From NCBI GenBank assembly GCA_018816555.1, contig JAHIVT010000021.1:1-64000 (forward strand): a DNA stretch of 64,000 nucleotides. The letters are read 5' to 3'. Made by a program: the position numbers and the translations under genes. This DNA comes from Pseudomonadota bacterium. Lineage in GTDB: Bacteria > Desulfobacterota > Desulfobulbia > Desulfobulbales > SURF-16. Positions 39,422-49,845 of this stretch are shown here, piece after piece. The notes under the pieces are model-generated. The model saw only the letters and a program-made list of their open reading frames with translations, searched no databases and was not told the DNA's origin. How positions within the stretch are numbered: position 1 is the first letter of the stretch; each line of letters begins with the position of its first letter.

Positions 39422-42298
39422 TCAGTTCACATTCATAGCCACCTCCCGGTAAATCGGCAGATGAACGGTGAAAGTCGCGCCGCCGGCCGCTTCGTTTCTG
39501 GCACCGATCAGGCCTTCGTTGGTTTCCACCAGCTTCCGGCTCACGGCAAGTCCCAGTCCGATACCTCGCACCTTGGTGGTAAAGAGCGGCTCAAAGATTC
39601 TGGCCATATTTTCAGCCGGGATGCCCTTGCCCGTATCTGAAACGGCAAAGGCAACCATATCCTCTTCCCGACGGGCGGTCACGGTCAATGCGCCTCCATC
39701 GGCCATGGCCTGGCAGGCATTCACCACCAGGTTCCCCAGTACCTGCATCATCTGATGCCGGTCCACATAGACGGGGGGCAGGTCAGGCGAGACATCCAGC
39801 TTCACGGTGATATTGCCGGGCGCTGGAAAGCGTTCCAGGGTGTTTGCCGCCAGTTCGGCAGGACTCACAGCTGCGCGTTCCACGGATTTGACCCGGGAAA
39901 AATCCAGCAAATCGCTTAAGATCTTTTCAGCAAAGAATACCTCGTTTTGCAGAATACCGAGGTATTCCTTCACCTTCTCCTCCGCCTCGGGCTGTATGAG
40001 CCGCAGGTAATACACGGCATTGGCCATGACGGTCAGGGGTTTGCGCAGCTCATGGCCGATGCCGCCAGCCAGCTGACCCACTGCGGCCAGACGTTCCTGC
40101 CGGAGGAGTTTTTCCTGGGCCTCCCGCAGCTCTCTGGTGCGCTCTGCCACCCGTTGCTCCAGTTCGCCGTTGAGTCGGTGAACTTCTTCCTCCGCCATCT
40201 TACGTTTGGTGAGTTCCCAGGCTATATCCGCCAGGTAGGAGACAATTTCAACATCTTTTTTATCGTAATCAACGGACTTGTTACCAATGCCGAGGATGGC
40301 CACCACCATGCCTGATCGCATGATCGGCACAACGAGTTCCCGCACGACGGCCGCGTGTCCCGGGGGCATTCCCTTGCGATGCGGCAACGAAGCGTAATCA
40401 TTATGAATAACCGGGCTCCTCTGCCGAACGCAGTCCACCCAGACACCCGCCTGGTCGATGGAATAGTGCAATCCTTTGCCTTCCGCTTTGCAGAATTCCC
40501 TGCTTGTTCGGGTGGACCAGGCTTGCAGGCTAAGGGTTTTCTGGTCACTTTCCACAAAGTGATAAAAGCTGATGGAACTGCCGGTCAATGCCTCCACTTC
40601 GTCCAGAATTTCCGGCAGCAGTTCTGCGAGATTATGGGAGGCGGCAAACTCCAATATCCGCAAACGGAGGCGCATGAGATCCCCGGCCTGCCTTCGGGAA
40701 TTCTCAGTCCATGCAGCTATCAGTCGCGCGGCAAGCACCGGGGCGATAGCCTGTCCAAGTGTCTCAAGCAGCGCCACATCATCGGCCGTGTAATCCACAT
40801 CACTGTTTGCCAACTGGATAACGCCAATCACCCTGTCCTGGTGGATGAGAGGCAGGGAAATATGCCTTGTGATCGCAAGGTGGCCGGCCGGGATCCGCGT
40901 CGAGGGCTCATTGCTCCAGATCGTGCGTTTCTCCCGTATGGCCCGCGGCCAGCTGCCGTCACTCTCTCGCCAGGTAGCAAACGGAAAGAAGCATGATTTA
41001 TCCGGCATCAGGCACTGGTCCCAAGACCTGCCTTTCATGGTTGGCGCAACCAGATTTCCCTGCTCGTCCAGATAACCGAACACCCCGAATTTGCTGCCCA
41101 TGGCGTCCATGATAATGGAGAGGACCTGGTGGTACATTTCATCATCGGCAACCATGAGAAAGACCTGGTCAATGGCGTTTCTGACAGCCACCTCCCCCAT
41201 GGCGGCCCGCAGCTTTTCCTGATTCTCCAGCTGCTGTTCTTTTGCCTGGTAGAGTTCGCGGTAATGCAGATTTATCATACGCTGCCAGACGATGGCCACG
41301 CCGGCAACCGAAGCCGTGATGACCGCCAGGGTCAGCAGCATGATGAGCCTGGAGATTGAATGCCAGGTGGTGAAAACCTCTGCCTCATCGATCTTGGCCA
41401 CCACACACCAGGGCGAATCCGGTACGGCTCGCACCGCAGCCAATACCTCCACTTCCCGATAGTCCAACCCCTGAAAAATCCCTTCTCTGCCCAGCACCGC
41501 CATGACCCCCGGCACATCGACCCGGCTGAGGGGCATGTACAGTTTCAATGCCGAGTCCTTGTGGTGACGCAATTCATTAAGAAAGAGCACCCTGTCCCCC
41601 TCCCGCCGGACGAGCAGAGTCTCGGCGCTGGGGCTCTCTCCCGGCCAGGTTTCGATCATGGGATAAAGGAACTGGCTTGCGTCGCACCGCAGGACAACCG
41701 CACCCAAGGGTGCACCTGTTCCGATCTCACCGGCAAAGAGAGGGGCAATGACATACAGATGAGCCGGCAGGTCTCCAGGGCCGGTATGCAGATCACTCAG
41801 TACGGGCTCCCGCCGACGAAAAGCCTCGGCAAGGACCCCAAACGCCTCATCGTGGAGCAACAGGCCGGTCTCACCGGCGAGACTCAAACGCACCCTGCCG
41901 TCAATACCCACCAGCAGAATATTTGGATAATGGTAATTTTTCTGCAAAGAACGGAAACGGACCAGAATGCTGCCGCTCGTTTCGGGCACCGGGTCCGCCA
42001 GCCAGCGCCTAAGTGCATCGGCGGTAAAGGGATTTTCACAAACCACAGCGGCATCCGCCAGCCGCTCGGCCCGCCATTGGGCAATCTGTTCCACCTTCAG
42101 CCTGGCGACCGCGGCCAGGTCCTCCTCAGCCTTGGCCCGCAGGTGCTGCTCCTGGGAGCGATAAAACCAGACACCACCCGTAAGCAAAATCAGCAGGCCC
42201 ACAACAAACATCACAAGCAGCGGCCAGGGGAACGACCTGGGTACGTTTGGCGCCATACCCTGAGTGTTGTTTGCCGGTTCCTGTCCGCCCATGATCAT
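39422..42298 (-). CDS. Membrane sensor kinase: Cache-like periplasmic domain, GAF, GAF, HK
   Basis: N-terminal TM and Cache-type extracytoplasmic region, two GAF-like blocks, GGIGHELRKPLTVMANAVYYL. Confidence 0.85.
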   Translation of the reverse strand: MIMGGQEPANNTQGMAPNVPRSFPWPLLVMFVVGLLILLTGGVWFYRSQEQHLRAKAEEDLAAVARLKVEQIAQWRAERLADAAVVCENPFTADALRRWLADPVPETSGSILVRFRSLQKNYHYPNILLVGIDGRVRLSLAGETGLLLHDEAFGVLAEAFRRREPVLSDLHTGPGDLPAHLYVIAPLFAGEIGTGAPLGAVVLRCDASQFLYPMIETWPGESPSAETLLVRREGDRVLFLNELRHHKDSALKLYMPLSRVDVPGVMAVLGREGIFQGLDYREVEVLAAVRAVPDSPWCVVAKIDEAEVFTTWHSISRLIMLLTLAVITASVAGVAIVWQRMINLHYRELYQAKEQQLENQEKLRAAMGEVAVRNAIDQVFLMVADDEMYHQVLSIIMDAMGSKFGVFGYLDEQGNLVAPTMKGRSWDQCLMPDKSCFFPFATWRESDGSWPRAIREKRTIWSNEPSTRIPAGHLAITRHISLPLIHQDRVIGVIQLANSDVDYTADDVALLETLGQAIAPVLAARLIAAWTENSRRQAGDLMRLRLRILEFAASHNLAELLPEILDEVEALTGSSISFYHFVESDQKTLSLQAWSTRTSREFCKAEGKGLHYSIDQAGVWVDCVRQRSPVIHNDYASLPHRKGMPPGHAAVVRELVVPIMRSGMVVAILGIGNKSVDYDKKDVEIVSYLADIAWELTKRKMAEEEVHRLNGELEQRVAERTRELREAQEKLLRQERLAAVGQLAGGIGHELRKPLTVMANAVYYLRLIQPEAEEKVKEYLGILQNEVFFAEKILSDLLDFSRVKSVERAAVSPAELAANTLERFPAPGNITVKLDVSPDLPPVYVDRHQMMQVLGNLVVNACQAMADGGALTVTARREEDMVAFAVSDTGKGIPAENMARIFEPLFTTKVRGIGLGLAVSRKLVETNEGLIGARNEAAGGATFTVHLPIYREVAMNVN

Positions 42299-42647
42299 CG
42301 TTCAGCCTTTCCTTTGCTGTATACCGCACATGCCCTGCCCAAACCGACCGTCCAGCGATCCTGCCACGCATTTCCGATCCAAGGCAGATTGAAAACGAAG
42401 AAGGAAAGATGGGATAGGATTTTCATGATACATAACATATCTATTATGTATCATGTTCATGACAGCTGGTGTCAAACGGTTTCTTTTTCATTATTTTCGG
42501 CCATTATTGCCGTGCAAGCAGTAACACATTTATTTACTTGATCTTTGCTTCAAATACATGCCAGAATAGCAGAAGAGTTAGTAACTGAATATCTGTTCAT
42601 TTAATCTTTCCTTCCGGCAGCAAAGAGCCATAGTGCGTGATGCATAA

Positions 42648-44327
42648 ATGAAAGACAAGCCTCATCTGTTGATAATTGATGACGATCTTACCATCAAGGA
42701 GACCCTGAAGAATATTCTAGAATGGCATGGTTATGTCGTGTCCCTTGCCGGCACCGGCGCAGAGGCCCTGCAGTTTGTCAGCAGCAACCAACCTGATTTA
42801 GCCATTGTTGACATGATGCTGCCTGACACCTGGGGCACCGACCTGGCAAGAGAGCTAAAAAAAAATCACCCCTACCTGCCCTGCATCATGATTACCGGCG
42901 ACGCATCCACGGATACGGTTATCGATGCCCTGCATCAGGGCGTGGACGCCTATTTTCAGAAACCTTTCAATATAGAGATCTTTCTCCCAAAAGTAGCGGC
43001 ATTGCTGGAAAAAAAACGTCTTCAGGAGGAAATCCGGCACCTCCATGAACTGCCCAGGATCATCCTTGACGGCATCAACGAGGCCATCGCCATTATCAAC
43101 ATCAAGGATTTTTCCATTGTCATCGCCAACAAGGTATTCATGCAGGATACCGGACTGAGGGAGAATGAGGTTATCGGCAGCACCTGTTATGCCGCAACAC
43201 ACCATCTGACCCTTCCCTGCACTGGCTCCGAGCATACCTGCCCCATCCGGGAGATCCTTGTTACCGGCAGCCATGCCGTGGCCGAGCATGTACATTACGA
43301 CGCCCTGGGGAAGAAATCCTACGTGGAAATATCCGTCTCACCCATAAAGGACGAAGCCGGCAACATCGTTCAGGTTATCCATGTATCCCGGGACATCACC
43401 AGCAAAAAGGAGCTGGAAATCTCTCTGCAGGAGGAGAGACTGCTGCTGAAAAAAACCAACACCCAGCTTGAGCAGGCATACAATGAACTGAAACAGACCC
43501 AGTCCCAGATCGTCCAGCAGGAGAAAATGGCCTCCATCGGCCAGCTTGCCGCCGGGGTCGCCCATGAGATTAACAATCCCATGGGCTTTATCTCCAGCAA
43601 TCTCGCCTCGCTTGACAATTATCTGGAAAAATTGACCCGATTTCTCACCTCACAGGATATGCTTCTTACCGGGCTTCAGGATGAACAGGCCCTGCGCGAA
43701 CTGCAGGATAAACGCAAAAATCTGAAAATTGATTATCTTCTCAAAGATATTCCCGACCTGATTACCGAATCTCGGGACGGCGCGGATAGGGTCAGGGTCA
43801 TTGTCCAGAATCTGAAAAATTTTTCCAGGCTGGACGGTAATGAGATATGTCCGACCAGCATCAATGGCTGTCTTGACTCCACCCTGAACATCATCCACAA
43901 CGAGCTGAAGTACAAGGCGGAGATCATTAAGGAATACGGCGAAGATCTTCCGCCGGTAAAGGCTTTCCCCCAGCAGTTGAATCAGGTTTTCATGAATATC
44001 CTGGTCAATGCGGCCCAGGCAATAGAGAAAAAAGGGGTAATAACCATCAGAACCTGGCTGGAAAAAAATTATATCAGGGTATCGATCAGCGATACGGGTT
44101 GCGGTATTCCCCAACAGAACCTGTCCCGGATTTTTGACCCGTTTTTCACCACCAAGGAGGTGGGTAAGGGAACAGGCCTGGGCATGAGTATTACCTATGA
44201 CATCATAAAAAAACATGACGGCACAATCTTCGTGGAAAGCGGGGCCGGTTGCGGCTCGACCTTTACCGTGTCCCTGCCCGTTGCCCTGGAGGCTCAGGAT
44301 GTGTCGATAAATGAAACTTTAAAATGA
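42648..44327 (+). CDS. REC-PAS-HK sensor kinase
   Basis: N-terminal [27 protein letters not shown]. Confidence 0.9.
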   Translation: MKDKPHLLIIDDDLTIKETLKNILEWHGYVVSLAGTGAEALQFVSSNQPDLAIVDMMLPDTWGTDLARELKKNHPYLPCIMITGDASTDTVIDALHQGVDAYFQKPFNIEIFLPKVAALLEKKRLQEEIRHLHELPRIILDGINEAIAIINIKDFSIVIANKVFMQDTGLRENEVIGSTCYAATHHLTLPCTGSEHTCPIREILVTGSHAVAEHVHYDALGKKSYVEISVSPIKDEAGNIVQVIHVSRDITSKKELEISLQEERLLLKKTNTQLEQAYNELKQTQSQIVQQEKMASIGQLAAGVAHEINNPMGFISSNLASLDNYLEKLTRFLTSQDMLLTGLQDEQALRELQDKRKNLKIDYLLKDIPDLITESRDGADRVRVIVQNLKNFSRLDGNEICPTSINGCLDSTLNIIHNELKYKAEIIKEYGEDLPPVKAFPQQLNQVFMNILVNAAQAIEKKGVITIRTWLEKNYIRVSISDTGCGIPQQNLSRIFDPFFTTKEVGKGTGLGMSITYDIIKKHDGTIFVESGAGCGSTFTVSLPVALEAQDVSINETLK

Positions 44328-44334
44328 AAACAAA

Positions 44335-45210
44335 ATGAACGATATACAGAATTTAATCAGCCAGACTGGAGATCTTCCCACCCTGCCGGACGTTGCCGTC
44401 AGAATCAACAGGGAAATGAACAACGAAGCCCTGAACGCCAAACTGCTCGGCGAGATCATCGCCGATGATACCGCCCTGGCGGCGAAAATTTTGCGTCTTT
44501 CCAACTCCGCCTTTTACGGTCTGTCGAAACAGGTGACCACCTTAAACAAGGCGGTCATGATTCTCGGATTCAACACCGTCAAAAATCTGGCATTGAGCGT
44601 ATCGATCCATTCTCTTTTCAAGGAACGTCCAAACTCACCAATTGATGTCAAAGGCCTCTGGCAGCATAGCCTCGGCTGCGCCGTGGCCGCTAAAATCATT
44701 GCCGACAATCTGAACAAAAAGTTTGGCGATGAAGCCTTTTTATTCGGCATTCTGCATGATATCGGCAAAATCGTCTTCATCAATACGATACCCCAGGATT
44801 ACGAAAAGGCCCTGGTTCTCCTTCAAGAAGGGAATATGACCCAGGCCGAGGCTGAAATAGAAGTGATGGGGTTCAACCACCAGCGGCTGGGTTCCCAACT
44901 GCTCGATATCTGGAAATTCCCCGACAATATTATCCAGGCGGTAAAATACCACCATGATCCGCAGTTAAAGACAGCCAAGATCGATCCACAGCTTAAAGAC
45001 CTCATCCGCTCCCTTTTTCTCGGCAACCAGATGGCAAAGGCACTCAATCTGGGCAAGAGCACCAACCCGGTGAGAGAGGAAATTCCCAAGATAGTATGGC
45101 AGTCTTTAAACATCAAACGCAGCCAGCTCAATGACATAGCCGGCAACATAAAAAACAGTTACGCCCTGATGCTCGAGGCATGGGACATGGAGGGCAAAGA
45201 CCATGATTGA
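44335..45210 (+). CDS. HDOD domain protein
   Basis: LPTLPDVAVRINREMNNEAL...ILRLSNSAFYG...FGILHDIGKIVF. Confidence 0.9.
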   Translation: MNDIQNLISQTGDLPTLPDVAVRINREMNNEALNAKLLGEIIADDTALAAKILRLSNSAFYGLSKQVTTLNKAVMILGFNTVKNLALSVSIHSLFKERPNSPIDVKGLWQHSLGCAVAAKIIADNLNKKFGDEAFLFGILHDIGKIVFINTIPQDYEKALVLLQEGNMTQAEAEIEVMGFNHQRLGSQLLDIWKFPDNIIQAVKYHHDPQLKTAKIDPQLKDLIRSLFLGNQMAKALNLGKSTNPVREEIPKIVWQSLNIKRSQLNDIAGNIKNSYALMLEAWDMEGKDHD

Positions 45211-46018
45211 ACAGGTAAAAATCCTCTGCGTGGACGATGAACCCAATGTGCTCCGCGCCTTAAAAAGGCTTTTCATTGACGAGGATTATGAGATCCTCAC
45301 CGCCGCATCAGGAGAGGAGGGTCTGGAACTGCTGGAAAAAGAGTATCCCGTGCAGCTGGTCCTCTCGGACTACCGGATGCCGGCCATGGACGGGGTGGAC
45401 TTCCTCAAAAGAGTCTGCGAAAGATGGCCTGACACAATCCGTATTGTTCTCTCCGGCTATGCGGATACGGCAGCCATCGTTGCCGCCATCAATGAGGGGC
45501 AGATATACAAATTTATCGCCAAACCGTGGGACGATAATGAATTAAAGATTACCATCGCCAAAGCCCTGGAAGTCTACTTCCTTAATGAGCAGAATCAAAG
45601 GCTGACCTCTGAACTTCAAGATTCAAACGAAGAACTCAGCACAATCAACCAGAATCTGGAGGAGATCGTCAGAGAACGGACAAACGACATCCTGTTCCAG
45701 AACAAGGTACTGCAGTTCTCCCAGAATATACTGCACTGCCTGCCTGCCGCAGTGCTGGGCATTGACCCGGACGACCTTATCGTGCAGAGCAACAGAATGT
45801 CAAATCAGATTTTTACGGAAAAAGGGACTTCTCTGACCGGCTTGCAAATGGACGCTGTCCTGCCTGGAGATATCTGTTCACTCGTCAGATCCATCGCTGG
45901 CAAGGATGTCATGTCCACCCGCCTGGAGTTCAATAACCGGACGTACCTGGTCAATGGCGTTGCCATGCATGACTCGGATTCCCAGCAGGGGAAAATTCTG
46001 CTCCTGATCCCGGTCTGA
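45203..46018 (+). CDS. Response regulator: REC, coiled coil, PAS-like C-terminus
   Basis: REC with LSDYRMPAMDGVDFLKRV; no recognised output. Confidence 0.8.
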   Translation: MIEQVKILCVDDEPNVLRALKRLFIDEDYEILTAASGEEGLELLEKEYPVQLVLSDYRMPAMDGVDFLKRVCERWPDTIRIVLSGYADTAAIVAAINEGQIYKFIAKPWDDNELKITIAKALEVYFLNEQNQRLTSELQDSNEELSTINQNLEEIVRERTNDILFQNKVLQFSQNILHCLPAAVLGIDPDDLIVQSNRMSNQIFTEKGTSLTGLQMDAVLPGDICSLVRSIAGKDVMSTRLEFNNRTYLVNGVAMHDSDSQQGKILLLIPV

Positions 46019-46083
46019 CAGCTTCCGCCCTTATATAATCAACAAGAACCAAAAAACTTATCTGATGAAACCGGAGTCTCACC

Positions 46084-47085
46084 ATGAGCGAGAGCACTAC
46101 CCGAACCATACTTTTTGTTGATGATGAAAAAAGCATCTTAAAGGCCCTACGCCGCATTTTCCTGGACGAGAATTACCATGTCCTCACCGCCGGCAGCGGA
46201 CAGGAGGCGCTTGATCTGCTCCAGACCGGAGAGAAACCAGCCGTGATCATCTCTGATCAGCGCATGCCCGGCATGGGCGGCGCTGAGTTTCTTTCCAAGG
46301 CCAAAAAAATTCTGCCGGACACCATCCGCATGGTGCTCACCGGTTATGCCGATATCAATGCCGCCATGGAATCCATCAACCAGGGTGGAATATACCGCTA
46401 TATCCTGAAACCATGGAACGACGAAGAGCTGAAGCTTTCCGTCAAGGATGCGGTTCTGATGTTTGACCTGATCAGTCAGAATAAAAGATTGACCATGGAA
46501 CTGGAAAAAAATAACCTTGCCCTGGTTGAGCTGAATGCCTCCCTTGAACAGAAGGTGGCGGAAAGGACCTGGGCCCTGCGGCAGATTATCCGAGAACTGG
46601 AAGGCAGGGACCGGATACAGCAATATCTGATGGAGGTTCACCCCTTAGACGAGCTTCTGCAGACCATCCTCAGCGTGGTGCATGAGGTTATCAATATCTC
46701 CGGCTGCGCGTTCTTTCTGCAAGCCGAGGATGGCCGCCCGGATCCCTCGCCTGCGGCTGCCATCAATTTTGCCGAACGGCTTGACACGGACAACCATCAG
46801 GTGTTGGCCGAGGCGGTGCAGCAGGTCATGACCACCGAAGAGCCGGGAAATCCGACAATCAGGATCGGCCAATACAGCTATATTGCCGTGCCGGTCCGCA
46901 AAGGCAACAAAAAATTCGGAGCACTGGTTGTTAAGAAGGACGGCGAGGCCCCCTTTCAAGAGAATAAACTCCGGGGCATCATCAGTTTTGCCAATCAGGC
47001 GGCCATCGGCATCCATGACTGCAATTTTCAGGAAAACTTTGATAATATCGAGGCCTCACTCGATGATGTTCTGGCGGCCATTTAA
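46084..47085 (+). CDS. Response regulator: REC, coiled coil, GAF
   Basis: REC with ISDQRMPGMGGAEFL; C-terminal GAF-like region. Confidence 0.8.
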   Translation: MSESTTRTILFVDDEKSILKALRRIFLDENYHVLTAGSGQEALDLLQTGEKPAVIISDQRMPGMGGAEFLSKAKKILPDTIRMVLTGYADINAAMESINQGGIYRYILKPWNDEELKLSVKDAVLMFDLISQNKRLTMELEKNNLALVELNASLEQKVAERTWALRQIIRELEGRDRIQQYLMEVHPLDELLQTILSVVHEVINISGCAFFLQAEDGRPDPSPAAAINFAERLDTDNHQVLAEAVQQVMTTEEPGNPTIRIGQYSYIAVPVRKGNKKFGALVVKKDGEAPFQENKLRGIISFANQAAIGIHDCNFQENFDNIEASLDDVLAAI

Positions 47086-47139
47086 GGACAAAGGGCGGCT
47101 GAGAAGAGTATCCGCCGAACATAATTACCGGAGCCCAGC

Positions 47140-49287
47140 GTGAGTTCTGACAAGAAAAAATCCTTTGAATCCCTTGAAGACGCCTATCTGAAAGCTCTTG
47201 ACCTTGACGAAAAACCGGAGGAAGAGAAAGAAAGGCCCTCATCTACCCAGGATCAACAAAATCTCAATGCCTCCCTGCAGAGAATAAAGGCATGGCAGGG
47301 CAAGGAACTGCTCGTCTCCCAGGACAATATGTCCGTTACTCTGGTGCTGACGGGCGGTGAACCGATTACGGCGACACAGATCAAGCTTGCCCTGGAGCAG
47401 TCCGGCATCATTTACGGCATCAGTCCCGGCGCGCTGCAGAAAGTGGAAGAGATCTCCCGCTCACCGGAAAAGACGGGGAAATTTCTCCTTGCCGCCGGAA
47501 CTCATCCGCAGATAAGCCGCAGGATCAAATTTCCCTTTTTAACAAATAGACCTGATGCAGGGCACACCATGCAACAGGCTGCGTCAGAGCTTGATTGCGC
47601 CGCGCTGCAGAACCTGGTTTCCGCCCCCGACCTGGTCACTGTCCATGCCGCCGCACTGATGGTCAAGGCGGTGAGTGCCGGGGAACGGCTGCTGCAAATA
47701 CAGGAAAACCCCAATGCACAACCCGGCCGGGATATTTACGGCCATGAAATCGAATGTATTGCCGATCCCTTGCCTAAAGTCGGTGACAATGTACTATTTA
47801 ATGTCAAAGGCTGGGGCTACGAAGCAACGGCATATGGCTACCTCCTCGTTGCCCAAGACACCCTGTCCGTTCTCCCTCCCCTGTGGATAACAGCCGACCG
47901 GTCCACCGCCTATTATCTTTCTCTTCCCCAGCTTGCTCCCTGCAGATACCCCACCACAATCGATGTAAAAGAGATGCTGCTGAAGGCGGGCATCCATGAA
48001 CAATGTATTACCGATCATGCCGCCATTGAAAACATGGTGGCACAGATGGCCGCAGGCCTTACACTTGCCCGCACGATCAAATTAGCCGAGACGGTGCAGC
48101 CCATACACGGGCATGCCGCAACCTTTTCTCTTTCCTTTGATGCGGCAAAGAAAGCGGGAGCACTTCGCCATGACGGTTCACTTGATCTGCGGGAGCGCAA
48201 CGCCGTGGTCAGCGTTTCCGCCGGCACCCTCATTGCCGAAAAAAGCCTGGCCACCAAAGGGGTAGACGGATGCACCCTCTTCGGCAAACCCATCAAAGCC
48301 ACACTGGGTATTGACAAGAAAATCGGTACCGGCCCGGGGGTCAGGGTTGAAGAGAAAAATGACGTCATCCGCTATTTTGCCGATAAAAACGGTAACGTCA
48401 AATTCAGCAAAAACACCCTCGCCGTTTATGACATATTCGAAATTTCCGGCGATGTTGACTATCATACGGGAAATATAAACGTAAAAACCGACCTGATGAT
48501 CAAAGGATCGGTCCTCAGCGGCTTTACCGTCAAATCCGAGGGTGACATCGCCATCATGGGCGCCGTGGAGAACGGGGCAACCGTCATTGCCCTGGGGAAC
48601 CTGACAGTGGACAAGGGGATCATCGGGACAAACAGCAAGGTCGTCAGTCGCGGCAATCTCCGCACAGTCTATATCCAGGACGCGGAGGTGATCGTCAAGG
48701 GTGATGTGATCATCAGCAGCTACCTCTTCAACTGCATGCTCATCGCCAGCGGCAGCATCACCGTCCTCAGGGAGCAGGGGCAAAAAAGAAGCGGCAGGGC
48801 GGTGGGCGGCGTCATCTGTTCCGGGAAAGGTATCAGGTTGAGCACCATCGGCAGCCCCGGCAAACCGGGGACGGTTGTCGCCCTGCGCACTGATCCGGAA
48901 ATCGTGGCCGGCTTAAAAAAACTGGAAGAACAGCTCTTGGCCTGCACCAGCAATATCACCAAAATCTCACGCAGCCTTCCCTTTGATTCGTTCGATGCCG
49001 TTCAGATAAAAGCCGCTCTGGCCCGCATCCCCGCCGCCAAGAGGGCTGGCCTCGTCCTGCTGTTAACCAACCTGAATAAGCTGATCAAACACAGAAAAAC
49101 CCTGTCGGAAACAGTGGAGCAGTTACGCAGCCGCATTGATCTTTCTATACATAATGCCCGCATTGAGGTGATCCAGGAAATTTTTCAGGGAAGTGAGATT
49201 CACATCGGCGGCCAGCACTTCATAATACCCCAGGATATGGGGCCCTCTCTCTTTAAGTTGCATGACGGGAAAATCATCCGCGCCTGA
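47140..49287 (+). CDS. FapA / DUF342 domain protein
   Basis: FapA beta-helix pattern GDVDYHTGNINVKTDLMIKGSVLSGFTVKSEGDIAIMGAVENG. Confidence 0.85.
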   Translation: MSSDKKKSFESLEDAYLKALDLDEKPEEEKERPSSTQDQQNLNASLQRIKAWQGKELLVSQDNMSVTLVLTGGEPITATQIKLALEQSGIIYGISPGALQKVEEISRSPEKTGKFLLAAGTHPQISRRIKFPFLTNRPDAGHTMQQAASELDCAALQNLVSAPDLVTVHAAALMVKAVSAGERLLQIQENPNAQPGRDIYGHEIECIADPLPKVGDNVLFNVKGWGYEATAYGYLLVAQDTLSVLPPLWITADRSTAYYLSLPQLAPCRYPTTIDVKEMLLKAGIHEQCITDHAAIENMVAQMAAGLTLARTIKLAETVQPIHGHAATFSLSFDAAKKAGALRHDGSLDLRERNAVVSVSAGTLIAEKSLATKGVDGCTLFGKPIKATLGIDKKIGTGPGVRVEEKNDVIRYFADKNGNVKFSKNTLAVYDIFEISGDVDYHTGNINVKTDLMIKGSVLSGFTVKSEGDIAIMGAVENGATVIALGNLTVDKGIIGTNSKVVSRGNLRTVYIQDAEVIVKGDVIISSYLFNCMLIASGSITVLREQGQKRSGRAVGGVICSGKGIRLSTIGSPGKPGTVVALRTDPEIVAGLKKLEEQLLACTSNITKISRSLPFDSFDAVQIKAALARIPAAKRAGLVLLLTNLNKLIKHRKTLSETVEQLRSRIDLSIHNARIEVIQEIFQGSEIHIGGQHFIIPQDMGPSLFKLHDGKIIRA

Positions 49288-49429
49288 ATGCTTTACGCCA
49301 CCAACCCTCAACAGAGGGACAAACCGTTGCCACCATTTTTTGTCGGCGTGGATTGTTGTTGCCAGTTCATTTTTTGCATATGGTTTCAGGACAAGCTCAC
49401 CGATACCTATTGGCACCTACCAAACCGTT

Positions 49430-49507
49430 TGTAGGAGCGGGCCATGCCCGCGATAACGGAGTTTTGGTTTGGCAATGCCGAAAGTCGCGGGCATGGCCCG
49501 CTCCTAC
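49430..49507. repeat. REP-like long palindrome, copy 2
   Basis: TGTAGGAGCGGGCCATGCCCGCGATAAC...AAGTCGCGGGCATGGCCCGCTCCTAC. Confidence 0.85.
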
Positions 49508-49845
49508 CCCGCGAATTTTCATGCTTCGTTATTCCCGCTTGCGGAGATGGCCAGCTCCTTCAGAAATCCTGATGTCGTGATGTAATTTCAACAAGTTAAG
49601 CCACCATCTTAGATTCTGTTCTGTTACGAGAAGGTATGCGCCTCAAACAGGGATAAAAATGGTTTGACATCACCATTTAAAAAATTATAGCTTATCCTAA
49701 AGAGTCTGTCGGAGTTATGCGGTTGTTTTTCTTAAGAGAACAACCTCGCCAAAGTCGACCGATAATTTTTTTTACCAATTATGTCACTCGTTGTTTGCAA
49801 ATTTCTTACCCCAGACTGTTTAAACCATCCAGAACAGGTTGAATC

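Noticed and set aside
41360-42541. 393-aa plus-strand ORF
   Set aside because: Antisense to the Cache-GAF kinase; no recognisable domain.
49755-49775. Possible FliA (sigma-28) promoter upstream of the hydrogenase (GACCGATAA)
   Set aside because: The -10-like match is good but no TAAA-type -35 is found at the required spacing.
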